From a virus: a DNA stretch of 42,670 nucleotides. Numbering within the stretch: position 1 is the first letter of the stretch; the number at the start of each line of letters is the position of its first letter. Positions 31,612-39,924 of the stretch are shown here, one piece after another. The DNA is taken from IMG/VR virus record IMGVR_UViG_3300025154_000189, positions 1 to 42,670 of that record. The stretch is one strand, 5' to 3'. The notes under the pieces are model-generated. The model did no database searches. It saw only the letters and a program-made list of their open reading frames with translations, and was not told the origin of the DNA. The position numbers and the translations under genes were made by a program.

Positions 31612-34581
31612 ATGCTTTGGAGTGAGTATACAAATCGCATTCTAGCCGAGATAGACAACGAAGCCTTTTTCTTGAATGAACTTAAAAACATTCAACGTAG
31701 AGGACAGGAAGTCAAAGCAGAATGTCCGTTCAAGGAACTACATGGTTCGCAGACTGATAATAATCCTTCATTAACTGTAAACGTATCAAGAGGTGTGTAC
31801 TACTGTAATAGTTGTCATTCAAAAGGTAACGTACACACAATGTATAGGCATTTGTATGGACTTACACCTGAGCAAGCTTGGTTTCAATTAGGTGACGCAT
31901 TAAAACTTCAAAGACCTGACGGTACTAAACCTACAAGACCTGATATTAACATAGGGTTAGTACAACTGTACCATAAGCAGCTTATTAATTTAACTGGCCC
32001 AATAAGAGATATATTACGAGAAAGACGTGGGTTAACTGATGATACTCTAAAGCGCTTTCAGCTTGGTTGGGATGGCGAACGAATAACAATTCCAATATAC
32101 GATGAATACAACACGTTAGTTAATTTCAGGCGCTATAAATGGAACTCAACTGATGACCAATGGAAAGTACTTAACTATATAGATGAACTTAACAACTCGT
32201 ATGGTGAAGTTCGCATCTTTGGTATAGACAAGATTGTAGATACTTCTATTGAGTACGTAGTATGGTGTGAAGGTGAAATGGACTGTATATGTGCTACGCA
32301 GCATGGTTTCCCATCTGCGTGCCCAACGTCTGGTGCAGGTACATGGAAAGCTGATTGGACAAAGTTGTTTAGGAATAAGAAGCGCGTATATTTAGTACAA
32401 GATAATGATGAAGCAGGACGTAACGCAGCTAATAAGCTTTGTGAAAAACTGTATCGTGTAGTTGATGTCTATTTAATTAATTGGCCAGAAAATTTCCCAG
32501 ATAAGGGAGATACAACAGACTTCTTTACAAAGTGTGGTCTTGGTACTGAAGATTTTCAGCGGCTGCTAGACAACGCTGTTCAGTACATTGATAGTACACT
32601 GGCTGATAACAGAATCGCTGATGAGGCCGATGCACAAGAAGTACACCTATCTGATAGCTCCGAAGCAGGCTTCTATGGTAAGAGATTACGTATTCCTGTT
32701 ATGGTAAGTGGTAAAGATAACACGCCGTATATATGTCCAAAGGTAATTAGAGTGCGCTGCGGCGACGCAGCTGATAGTGAGAATAAGCGGTGTGAAAAAT
32801 GTAGTCTAGCTGTACATGCTGGTGAAATTAATAAGACATTAACGTCTGCTGATAAAGATATTTTAAAGCTTATAAAATGTACTGAGAAGCAACAACAAGC
32901 AGCTATACATGAAATGTTAGGTGTTAACCATAAATGCACGCAACACAGTCTTGACATAATAGAGTATATGAACATAGAAGAGTTAAGGTTGATACCTAAG
33001 GCTGAAGCAAACTTTGGTTTTTCTAAAGAGCATGATTATGTAGTTAGGACTGGCCACTACATTGGTAATAACTTAAAGACTAATAAGCGCTACACCATGG
33101 CTGGTTACATGTACGCAGAACCTACGACTCAGTACGCAACATGTATGTTTGATAAAGCGTATCCTGAGAAGGATTTAATAAGTGACTTTGAATTAACTGA
33201 TGAGGTACTCGAACAGCTTAAAACTTTCAGAGTTAAACCCGGTCAAACAGTTAAAGAAAAGTTTGATGAGATTCACATAGACTTGGAGCGTAACGTAACC
33301 TACATATGGGAGAGGCGTAACATAGCGTTTGCAGTTGATCTAATATACCACACTGTACTTAACTTTTATTTTCAAGAACAATTTGTTAAACGTGGTTGGG
33401 GTGAGTTACTAATCATAGGTGACTCTGGACAAGCTAAAACTACTGTTGTAGAGCGCTTGATGAATCACTATAGACTAGGTGAACTACACTCTGGCGAGTC
33501 CTCTCGTAGGACAGGCTTAGTGTACAACATGCAGCAAAACAATAAACGATGGTTTCTTGTCTGGGGTGCGTTTCCATTAAACGATGGAGGATTGATAACT
33601 CTTGACGAATTATCTGGACTTAGCGAAGAAGATTTGTCCATTATGTCTGACGTCAGGTCTTCAGGAATCGCTAAAGCAACTGGTGTCATTACTGCAGAAA
33701 CAAGTTGCAGGACTAGAGCAATCTACATCTCGAACCCTAGAAATGGTAGACAGCTCAATTCAGAAACATATGGTGTTACAGCTGTACTCAAGCTTATGGG
33801 TAAAGCAGAAGACGTTAGACGTCTCGATATCGCAATGTCTGTTGCATCTGGAGACGTTGACCCATCACTCATCAACAGAGCAGTTGAGGACTTTCCTAGC
33901 ATCGGGCATGTTTATACCTCGGATCTGTGTAACTCACGCGTACTGTGGGCATGGAGTAGGCGGCCAGAAAATGTTAAAATCACGCATGAAGCTACAAAAC
34001 GTATCCTTGAATGTGCGACGGAGATGGGCTCAAAATACACTTCGAAGATACCAATAGTTGAGGCAGCTGATCAACGCATAAAGATAGCTAGACTATCAAT
34101 AGCTACTGCATGTTGTGTGTTTTCTTCTGATGAAGCCGGTGAAAACGTAATTGTTAAGCCAGAGCATGTAAACTTTGTTGTAGATTTTATGACGGAGTTA
34201 TATAGTGCGAAAAGCTTTGGTTATGATAAACTTAGTGAGCAAGAAAAAGTTACAACTGATTCATCCGACGATAATATTAGCAAGTTACGCGCTATGTTCT
34301 TGACACTACCTATTATGGATGCTAATGAAATGGCTACTGTACTGTATCAACTACCGTACTTTAGCCGAGCTACACTTGAGGATTACACAGGCTTATCAAA
34401 AGATGACCTTAAGATGCTACTGAAGTTTATGACTAATCAACACCTTGTAGATAAGGTTAGAGGTGACTACAGAAGATTGCCTTTAGGTACTGAATTGTTT
34501 AAGAACTTAACTATCATACCAGTAAGTAAAAAGGAAATTGACGAAGCTAGGAAAGAGTTCTACAGCGCCGCGGACTACTAG
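31612..34581 (+). CDS. Primase-helicase: CHC2 zinc finger, TOPRIM, MCM-like AAA+ domain
   Basis: 989 aa. Residues 38-68 form the CHC2 finger (C38, H44, C65, C68). TOPRIM acids are E220 (WCEGEMD) and D264/D266 (VQDNDEAG). Residues about 380-600 are a linker with a cysteine cluster near 390-402. The C-terminal AAA+ unit has Walker A GDSGQAKTT (603-611), Walker B LITLDELSG (D665, E666), SSGIAKATGVI, sensor ISNPR (N708) and EDVRRLD (R736/R737) as arginine motif. This order and wording resemble MCM helicases (GDPGTAKS, IDEFDKM, SISKAGI, AANP, SRFD), not DnaB or T7 gp4. It should prime and unwind at the phage fork. The MCM relation is my reading of motifs. Confidence 0.85.
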   Translation: MLWSEYTNRILAEIDNEAFFLNELKNIQRRGQEVKAECPFKELHGSQTDNNPSLTVNVSRGVYYCNSCHSKGNVHTMYRHLYGLTPEQAWFQLGDALKLQRPDGTKPTRPDINIGLVQLYHKQLINLTGPIRDILRERRGLTDDTLKRFQLGWDGERITIPIYDEYNTLVNFRRYKWNSTDDQWKVLNYIDELNNSYGEVRIFGIDKIVDTSIEYVVWCEGEMDCICATQHGFPSACPTSGAGTWKADWTKLFRNKKRVYLVQDNDEAGRNAANKLCEKLYRVVDVYLINWPENFPDKGDTTDFFTKCGLGTEDFQRLLDNAVQYIDSTLADNRIADEADAQEVHLSDSSEAGFYGKRLRIPVMVSGKDNTPYICPKVIRVRCGDAADSENKRCEKCSLAVHAGEINKTLTSADKDILKLIKCTEKQQQAAIHEMLGVNHKCTQHSLDIIEYMNIEELRLIPKAEANFGFSKEHDYVVRTGHYIGNNLKTNKRYTMAGYMYAEPTTQYATCMFDKAYPEKDLISDFELTDEVLEQLKTFRVKPGQTVKEKFDEIHIDLERNVTYIWERRNIAFAVDLIYHTVLNFYFQEQFVKRGWGELLIIGDSGQAKTTVVERLMNHYRLGELHSGESSRRTGLVYNMQQNNKRWFLVWGAFPLNDGGLITLDELSGLSEEDLSIMSDVRSSGIAKATGVITAETSCRTRAIYISNPRNGRQLNSETYGVTAVLKLMGKAEDVRRLDIAMSVASGDVDPSLINRAVEDFPSIGHVYTSDLCNSRVLWAWSRRPENVKITHEATKRILECATEMGSKYTSKIPIVEAADQRIKIARLSIATACCVFSSDEAGENVIVKPEHVNFVVDFMTELYSAKSFGYDKLSEQEKVTTDSSDDNISKLRAMFLTLPIMDANEMATVLYQLPYFSRATLEDYTGLSKDDLKMLLKFMTNQHLVDKVRGDYRRLPLGTELFKNLTIIPVSKKEIDEARKEFYSAADY

Positions 34582-34592
34582 GAGGTGTTAAG

Positions 34593-34781
34593 ATGTTCGA
34601 ATTCCTTGCTGTAAGTATTTTCGGTTTAATGATTGCACTCTGGTTTGTATGTTATTGGTGGGTAGGTAAGTACTGCACAGTACCTTCAGCAGAGCAAGCA
34701 TTTCTCAATTGTTCCAGTACTTCCGTAGAGGAGTACACTCCGGAAGAGGTAGTAGTGATAGTCGTACCACCAGTGATATAG
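34593..34781 (+). CDS. Small membrane protein
   Basis: 62 aa, perfect AGGAGGTG upstream. One transmembrane helix (FLAVSIFGLMIALWFVCYWWV, about residues 4-24) and a C-terminal acidic/hydrophobic segment (EEYTPEEVVVIVVPPVI). Function unknown; first of three small membrane-type genes in a row. Confidence 0.7.
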   Translation: MFEFLAVSIFGLMIALWFVCYWWVGKYCTVPSAEQAFLNCSSTSVEEYTPEEVVVIVVPPVI

Positions 34782-34791
34782 GAGGGACGTC

Positions 34792-34878
34792 ATGTTAAAC
34801 AATTTTTGGAAAGAGAATGGCTTAGCTATAGCAATCGGTTTCATATGTGGTGCTGCCTTATTTTGGTTAACGAAGTAG
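34792..34878 (+). CDS. Very small membrane peptide
   Basis: 28 aa (MLNNFWKENG start, then LAIAIGFICGAALFWLTK as a single membrane helix). GGAGGG stands five bases before the ATG, and its stop is directly followed by the next ATG. Its length hides it from common gene callers. Unknown function. Confidence 0.6.
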   Translation: MLNNFWKENGLAIAIGFICGAALFWLTK

Positions 34879-35100
34879 ATGTACTACATTATTAATGGGG
34901 TGTTTAGAATTGAACCACTTTTAATTACGTCTGTTATATTAAATGTAACGCTTACAGTACAGTATGTTATGTTAGTAAAGAAACATAATCGTGTTATTGA
35001 TGATGTGGTGTCTATGCTTGAAGACATTAAAGGTAGACATTGTAGACCACCTAAACCACTGGCACAAGGAAAGGTTAGAAAGCAAGGACTAAATAACTAG
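34879..35100 (+). CDS. Small membrane-anchored protein
   Basis: 73 aa, ATG immediately behind the previous TAG, so probably coupled (no strong ribosome site). One membrane helix (PLLITSVILNVTLTVQYVMLV), then a basic cytoplasmic tail (KGRHCRPPKPLAQGKVRKQG). No known family. Confidence 0.65.
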   Translation: MYYIINGVFRIEPLLITSVILNVTLTVQYVMLVKKHNRVIDDVVSMLEDIKGRHCRPPKPLAQGKVRKQGLNN

Positions 35101-35111
35101 GAGGAGTACAA

Positions 35112-35378
35112 ATGGATAATGCAAACAATGCCGATGGTAAAGAAGTTCGCTATTACCTAGATATTATAAAGAAAGCAATGGAACCTAAACCCGATATAAA
35201 GTCATTCGAGCCTTCTTATATTGTTACGGCAGTAAAGTTGCCTACTGGTGCTATTGAGCTAATAGTTAACAGTAGCAACATAGCAGAAAAGATTGATTAC
35301 CTATTAGAAGCCTATGATGAAAGCATGTGCCTAAAAGCTAATCCGAAGATATTTATAAGTAATGTAATGGTTGTATGA
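35112..35378 (+). CDS. Hypothetical early protein
   Basis: 88 aa, perfect AGGAGGAG upstream. An acidic N-terminus with EVRYYLDIIKKAMEPKPD, then beta-like VTAVKLPTGAIELIVNS and a helical NIAEKIDYLLEAYDE. No recognised family. It overlaps the next start by four bases (ATGA) and ends with TGA. Confidence 0.7.
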   Translation: MDNANNADGKEVRYYLDIIKKAMEPKPDIKSFEPSYIVTAVKLPTGAIELIVNSSNIAEKIDYLLEAYDESMCLKANPKIFISNVMVV

Positions 35379-35641
35379 TACCTGCAAGATTAGTTAATAA
35401 GAAGCATAAGCATGACGTGTACATCGGCAGACCGTCGCGTTGGGGGAACCCTTACCACATTGGTATAGATGGTACACGTGAAGAGTGTATAGCAAAATAT
35501 GAAGACCATGTGAGGACAAGCAAGATTTTAATGCGAGCCTTACCAGCATTAGCTGGTAAGGTATTAGGATGACACTGTCCTCCGAAGCCGTGTCACGGCT
35601 CTGTACTGATTAAGATACTGAATGAAATTGAGTACGCGTAG
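35375..35641 (+). CDS. DUF4326-like protein with in-frame TGA
   Basis: 88 codons to TAG 35639-35641, with TGA at codon 66 (35570-35572). The text VYIGRPSRWGNPYHIGIDGT, REECIAKYEDHV, then LPALAGKVLG-x-HCPPKPCHGSVL matches the DUF4326 family, whose end normally reads GCxCxPxxCHGxVL. The TGA takes the place of the first Cys of that cluster. Without read-through the protein loses its Cys/His end at residue 65. A 6-bp stem with GTC loop (35586-35600) follows 13 bases after the TGA. Function of the family is unknown to me beyond frequent presence in phages. Confidence 0.75.
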
Positions 35642-35870
35642 GTGGTGGCAACAAATAGCTAAGTACACTATAGACGGCATTTTGTTTCAACATAAGCTAC
35701 TTGCAACAGTACCTGAACAAGACACACATAATTATAACAGTACAAACAAAGACAATGAAAATATGCTCCTTTACAAAACGTTTCACCATAGTGCACTTAT
35801 GGCATGTGGCGGTGGCGGTGGTGGTGGAGGAGGAGGTGGCGGCGGTGGCGGCGGTGGTGGCAATTGGTAA
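35622..35870 (+). CDS. ORF ending in Cys-Gly18-Asn-Trp
   Basis: The open frame could start at ATG 35622 (82 aa) or, more likely, at one of the ATGs further in, such as 35800, giving MACGGG...GNW. No clear ribosome site is seen for any of them. Eighteen consecutive Gly codons use GGC, GGT and GGA in mixture, so the run is not a simple slippage product and may be selected at protein level. The GC-rich run is out of character with the AT-rich genome. The overlapping +1 frame (35701-35892) is also open and would be Val/Ala/Glu-rich, so the coding frame is not certain. Confidence 0.4.
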   Translation: MKLSTRRWWQQIAKYTIDGILFQHKLLATVPEQDTHNYNSTNKDNENMLLYKTFHHSALMACGGGGGGGGGGGGGGGGGGNW

Positions 35871-35895
35871 TAATAAAGAAATGAGGTACTAATAA

Positions 35896-36894
35896 ATGGT
35901 AGTAGCATTAAAGCAATTAACTAACTGCTCTGTGTATTCAACAGTAACTAAAGAGGAAGATGAAGATGCTTGGCTAAAAGCTAGGACAAGAGGTATAGGT
36001 GGTTCTGACGTTGGCGCTATATGTGGTGTAAGTCCATTCACGTCAGCACGTCAAGTGTACCTTAGTAAAACCGGTCAGTATGAAGATTCAGTAAAAGGCT
36101 TCAGCGCCGCGGCTACAGAACGCATGCACTTTGGTAGCATGCTAGAACCGATAGTTGCAGATGAGTTTGCTAAGCGTACAGGCTTAAAGCTTGTAGAAGT
36201 TAAAGCTACACTAATGCATAATGAAGTACTGTGGGCATTAGCAAACATTGACAGGTTAGTAGTAGATGACGAAGGTAAACCTATAGGTGTGCTAGAGTGT
36301 AAGACAACAAGCGAATATATGAACAGTGACTGGGAGAATGGCGACTTGTTATTGTCATATATATACCAACTTAACTGGTACTTATGGATAACAGGCCTTA
36401 AGAGAGGCTGGTTCGCATGCTTAGTTGGCGGTAACAAGTTCTACCATTATGAAGTGTTCAGGAATGATGAACTGCTAGAAACTATCATAATACCTGCAGT
36501 TACACATTTCTGGAAAGAAAACGTTTGTAGTTTAATAGAGCCAGAACTACAGGCAACTGATAAAGACTTCGCTAACGGCTTATACGCAGAGGTTATAAAA
36601 AATGCTGAGATTATAATGGAAGATGATGTTGCCAACGAGCTTGCTCGTACAGTCTTCGATTGTAAGATACAGATTAAAGAGATTACGGCGATTATGGAAG
36701 AGGCACAGAATAGATTGAAAGACAGACTTAAGGAAAATGAAATCGGTTATACAAAAGATTTCATGATTAAATGGTCGCCGCGGTCACAGGTTAGAGTTGA
36801 CACAGACAAGCTTAAGGGACAATTTCCACAGATATACGCTCAATGTCAAAAGAGAATTGACTTCAGGGCGATGTCAGTTAAAGGAGTGAAGTAA
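35896..36894 (+). CDS. YqaJ-like exonuclease (phage recombinase nuclease)
   Basis: 332 aa. It has GIGGSDVGAICG (35-43), E84 in GSMLEPIVADEF, D119 in ANIDR and E134/K136 in LECKTT, the PD-(D/E)xK signature of YqaJ/lambda exonuclease proteins. The C-terminal third is a long helix (about 240-295). It makes 3' single-stranded ends for annealing-type recombination; the upstream 278-aa protein might be the partner. The ribosome site is GAGGTAC. Its stop overlaps the next ATG (TAATG). Confidence 0.9.
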   Translation: MVVALKQLTNCSVYSTVTKEEDEDAWLKARTRGIGGSDVGAICGVSPFTSARQVYLSKTGQYEDSVKGFSAAATERMHFGSMLEPIVADEFAKRTGLKLVEVKATLMHNEVLWALANIDRLVVDDEGKPIGVLECKTTSEYMNSDWENGDLLLSYIYQLNWYLWITGLKRGWFACLVGGNKFYHYEVFRNDELLETIIIPAVTHFWKENVCSLIEPELQATDKDFANGLYAEVIKNAEIIMEDDVANELARTVFDCKIQIKEITAIMEEAQNRLKDRLKENEIGYTKDFMIKWSPRSQVRVDTDKLKGQFPQIYAQCQKRIDFRAMSVKGVK

Positions 36895-37325
36895 TGGATA
36901 AGCTTTACAAATGTGACCCTGAAAAGAACACTGAATGTACTAAAGAAAGCTGTGGTACGCACTGTACTAAGACTACAAATAAGAAATTTGCTATGCAGGA
37001 AGAACCTACATGTACGGTACGCATGGACGGCGAAGAAGTAACTACAGATGATTTTATAGCCATTGTAGTTAATGACGAAGCAGATGCCGTGCTAATATTC
37101 AACACTGACGCTTTGACGCTAGGAATGGCTCTTAGGCTGCTTACTAAGTCATTCGCTGAGATGATGGCAGAGTGTACAGAGGAAGAACGTAATGAAATCA
37201 AAGCTGTACTAAACAACGAGCACTTCATTAAGCAGACTGACGAAGAAAGCTCTGCAAGGCACGTGTCACAGCGTCCTACACTGAGCCTTGTTACAAATGG
37301 TAAGAAAGAGGTAAACAATGAATAA
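36894..37325 (+). CDS. Hypothetical protein with N-terminal cysteine cluster
   Basis: 143 aa. It begins with CDPEKNTECTKESCGTHCTK, a short Cys-rich patch that might bind metal, then an alpha/beta part (DDFIAIVVNDEADAVLIFNT ... LGMALRLLTKSFAEMMAE). Translation is coupled to the exonuclease (TAATG) and its end overlaps the ThyX start by 8 bases. No family recognised. Confidence 0.7.
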   Translation: MDKLYKCDPEKNTECTKESCGTHCTKTTNKKFAMQEEPTCTVRMDGEEVTTDDFIAIVVNDEADAVLIFNTDALTLGMALRLLTKSFAEMMAECTEEERNEIKAVLNNEHFIKQTDEESSARHVSQRPTLSLVTNGKKEVNNE

Positions 37326-38121
37326 GATTGAAGTTGCCGTACTCCATGAAGCAAATGTAAGTCCAGCAGGAATGATGATGTTCCTTGCTAAGCTCACACA
37401 GCGCGGCCATAGTATAACTGATATGAGTTCATTAAAGAACTTGTACCAGGAGTGTATATACGGCCCGCTACCGTTAGTGGCTGATAAAGTCGCAGTGATG
37501 CCACATGGAACCATCAAAAGGTTCACGCCTATAACAATAGCTATTGTGGGTGCTTCACGTAGGTTCTTAGCACAGGCAAGAACACATCAAGTCGGTTTTA
37601 CGTGTGTATCAGCATCGCTGCAGTACAGCGATTATTCTAATGGAGCAGACTTTGTAGTTCCTTATAAGTTCTTTGAGAGTGATTCAATTGTAGGTGATAT
37701 GTATCTACAATCATGTAAAGACTCTATGAGACACTACCGGCAGTTGGTAGACAGAACAGATGATAACGATTCAGCTGGCTACGCGTCGCCACAAGGCTTA
37801 CGTAACATACTGATAATGCAAGGTAATCATGAAGCGTTACGCTACTTTATTCGTACACGTGGTTGTAACAGGAATACAGCTGAGACGCAGTACGTGACAA
37901 TGTTGGTGTGGAAGGAACTATTGACTACTGCCGATGGTTGTGTAATGTTCGAAAAAGCTGGCCCAGATTGTTGCTATGGCCAGTGCCGTGAAGGCACTAT
38001 GACATGTGGTAAGTCTCTTAAGCCGGTAGCTGAAATGCAGCGTATAGTTAATGATAACTTACCTACGCTGATAATTGAAAAACGGTGGCCGTTGCTTCTT
38101 GGAGGTATCGTCAAATGTTAA
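37318..38121 (+). CDS. thyX: FAD-dependent thymidylate synthase (ThyX-like)
   Basis: 267 aa, converts dUMP to dTMP with methylene-THF, FAD and NADPH. Evidence: FLAQARTHQVGFTCVSASLQYSDY (84-107), which corresponds to the ThyX motif region, followed by a helical part and EALRYFIRTRGCNRNTAETQYV (about 180-200), the substrate-binding end. The RHR of the classical motif reads RTHQ here, a divergence shared by some phage ThyX proteins as far as I recall. Neighbours are dTMP kinase and dCMP deaminase, which complete the thymidine route. It overlaps the kinase start by 7 bases. Confidence 0.82.
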   Translation: MNKIEVAVLHEANVSPAGMMMFLAKLTQRGHSITDMSSLKNLYQECIYGPLPLVADKVAVMPHGTIKRFTPITIAIVGASRRFLAQARTHQVGFTCVSASLQYSDYSNGADFVVPYKFFESDSIVGDMYLQSCKDSMRHYRQLVDRTDDNDSAGYASPQGLRNILIMQGNHEALRYFIRTRGCNRNTAETQYVTMLVWKELLTTADGCVMFEKAGPDCCYGQCREGTMTCGKSLKPVAEMQRIVNDNLPTLIIEKRWPLLLGGIVKC

Positions 38122-38579
38122 TACTGCTTGAAGGGCCTGATGGTAGTGGAAAAACTACTCTTGCTAAGCAATTAGCAAAACAAACTGGTTATAAACAGGT
38201 ATGTTTCAGCTATCCTAAATCAGAACAGGAAAAAGCTGAAATGTTAAGTATGTACGAAAAAGTTATTAAGAGTGCTGGCAATGTTATAATAGATCGCTGC
38301 TGGTATTCTGAAATGGTATACGGTCCTATATTACGTAAAGAAAACAATATAAGTTTTCCACAGATGTACACACTAGAACGGTTGTTAGCTAAGAAAGGCG
38401 CTATGATTATCTACTGTACTGGTGATAGGAATACTCTATGGGAACGATGCCTTAAGCGTGGTGAAGATTACGTAACTGATCTTGAAGATTTTATTAACAT
38501 ATGTAGAGGGTACAACACGCTAATGCTTGATGTACCTCACTACATCCCGGTAACAAAATATGAGTACATTGACGTGTAA
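38115..38579 (+). CDS. Thymidylate kinase-like (dNMP kinase)
   Basis: 154 aa from ATG 38115, preceded by GGAGGT; an upstream in-frame start inside thyX is not needed. P-loop GPDGSGKTT is at residues 7-15, and DRCWYSEMVYGP near 63-74 is the DR(Y/F)xxS substrate motif. A lid-like region, ERCLKRGEDY, follows near 118. It phosphorylates dTMP to dTDP. The protein is shorter than cellular Tmk (about 210 aa), as is common in phages. Confidence 0.85.
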   Translation: MLILLEGPDGSGKTTLAKQLAKQTGYKQVCFSYPKSEQEKAEMLSMYEKVIKSAGNVIIDRCWYSEMVYGPILRKENNISFPQMYTLERLLAKKGAMIIYCTGDRNTLWERCLKRGEDYVTDLEDFINICRGYNTLMLDVPHYIPVTKYEYIDV

Positions 38580-39162
38580 AGGTTGTGGTTGGGTTTACCC
38601 ACCAGATACAACTAGACGAAGATGTAGATTCTGCGGCACTGAGTTTGAAGAAAGCACTTGTAAGATATGTGGTAAGTTTGGGAAGCTATTTCCCAAACTT
38701 ACTATATGCAGAGAATGTTACAATAGACACTTAAGGGAGTCAGGCACAGCCAGTAGGCTGTATGCAAAAAAGATAACTAAGTACATTAAGAACGTTGAAG
38801 ATAAGTATACAGCATGGCGGGACTTAATTAACAAAATACCGAAACCTTACAAGTTCCTTACGGAGAGTCAATGGTTAGATGCCTGTAGATTCTTCAATGG
38901 TTGTGCACTTTGTAACAACAAGGAAGTAACTACAAGAGGTTTTTTCATACAGCATAGTGCAGGTGGTAAGTATTGTGATTGGAACACACTACCGTTATGT
39001 GAACAGTGCGCGACAAGGTTAAATATACAGCCTAACCCATTTAAGCGTATGGATAAAATACTAAATAGGACGGTTAACACTGAACGCGGTATGTCAAAGG
39101 AAAAGGTAGAAGCTGCGGCGTTGTATTTAAGTAGTAAGATGGAGGTTTTAATACGTGGGTAG
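38560..39162 (+). CDS. Zinc-ribbon protein with HNH-like C-terminal domain
   Basis: 200 aa. Residues 5-26 (CKGCGWVYPP ... CRFCG) and 34-53 (CKICGKFG ... CREC) form two zinc knuckles. Residues about 112-150 (CALCNNKEVT, FFIQHSAGG, then LPLCEQCATRLN) resemble the HNH treble clef but with IQHSAGG instead of the usual DH pair, so catalysis is uncertain. It could be a mobile or regulatory DNA-binding protein. The start overlaps the kinase gene by 20 bases, without a strong ribosome site. Confidence 0.7.
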   Translation: MSTLTCKGCGWVYPPDTTRRRCRFCGTEFEESTCKICGKFGKLFPKLTICRECYNRHLRESGTASRLYAKKITKYIKNVEDKYTAWRDLINKIPKPYKFLTESQWLDACRFFNGCALCNNKEVTTRGFFIQHSAGGKYCDWNTLPLCEQCATRLNIQPNPFKRMDKILNRTVNTERGMSKEKVEAAALYLSSKMEVLIRG

Positions 39163-39559
39163 AAGTGAAAAACTTGCAGTTTTTAAAGCATTTACAAACC
39201 ACCTAGCAACATTGTCTAAGTGCACCGAACGTAAGGTTGCGGCTATTATTACAGACTACAATTTGACACAGGTGTACAGTATAGGTATAAATGGTGGACC
39301 TAAAGACCTTGATGATTGTATGTGTGTTACAGATGGTAAGTTTGGTTGTTTACATGCCGAAATAAATGCGCTTATTAAATGCAAGGTAATGGCACAAAAC
39401 AAAATTATGATTGTGTCTCTATCGCCGTGTAAACAATGCGCTGCTGCAATAATAAACGAGCCAGGTGGATTTAATACAGTGTACTACATGGAAGAATGGA
39501 AGTACTCTGAAGGTCTTAAATTATTAAAAAATGCGGGGATAAACACTCTTAAAATATGA
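39155..39559 (+). CDS. Deoxycytidylate (dCMP) deaminase-like
   Basis: 134 aa, start GTG 39155 eight bases after GGAGGT. Zinc-dependent deaminase with H67-A-E69 (CLHAEINAL) and P91-C92-x2-C95 (SPCKQCA), giving the zinc ligands H, C and C and the catalytic Glu. It turns dCMP into dUMP, feeding ThyX. The context with ThyX, dTMP kinase and reductase favours dCMP over RNA or free cytidine as substrate. It ends with TGA. Confidence 0.85.
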   Translation: MGRSEKLAVFKAFTNHLATLSKCTERKVAAIITDYNLTQVYSIGINGGPKDLDDCMCVTDGKFGCLHAEINALIKCKVMAQNKIMIVSLSPCKQCAAAIINEPGGFNTVYYMEEWKYSEGLKLLKNAGINTLKI

Positions 39560-39670
39560 CGTGCAGCATATAGCATTAACCTTTAAATAGTACGTAAGTA
39601 TTGTTTATATACATTTATACTAGTAATAATTTACGGACCTACAACACGTTAATTTAAGGAGGTGAACAAT

Positions 39671-39904
39671 TTGGCTAATATAGTTATTAACACTACACCA
39701 GAAGAGCAAGAAGCTGTACTAGATGCACTTAGAAAACTACAAGGTGTTGTAGTTCCGTTATCAAGAGTAGTAGGTATAACAGGTTTGACATACAGTAAAG
39801 TTAGGTATGTAGTAATGGACTTAGAGGATGCAGGCAAAATAAAACGCATCAAAGCTAAAGAATTTAATAAGCACTACGTACGGTACATGTATGAAGTGCT
39901 GTAA
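39671..39904 (+). CDS. Winged-helix DNA-binding protein
   Basis: 77 aa from TTG 39671, after AAGGAGGTGA; the GTG at 39662 overlaps the ribosome site. After a helix (EEQEAVLDALRKLQG), residues about 30-60 (VVGITGLTYSKVRYVVMDLEDAGKIKRI) are a clear helix-turn-helix with wing, similar to MarR/LexA-like or replication-control small proteins. It could regulate the reductase operon that follows. A 100-bp AT-rich gap precedes it, which may hold a promoter, although I see no good -35/-10 pair. Confidence 0.72.
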   Translation: MANIVINTTPEEQEAVLDALRKLQGVVVPLSRVVGITGLTYSKVRYVVMDLEDAGKIKRIKAKEFNKHYVRYMYEVL

Positions 39905-39924
39905 ATAACGGAGGTGTATCTACA

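Noticed and set aside
35701-35892. Val/Ala/Glu-rich frame overlapping the poly-Gly run
   Set aside because: No ribosome site; the Gly frame, with its Cys and Asn-Trp ends, seemed the better candidate, though certainty is low.
572-39648. Similar 18-mers in opposite orientation at 572-589 and 39631-39648
   Set aside because: Only 14 of 18 positions agree in AT-rich DNA, too little to call a shared regulatory site.
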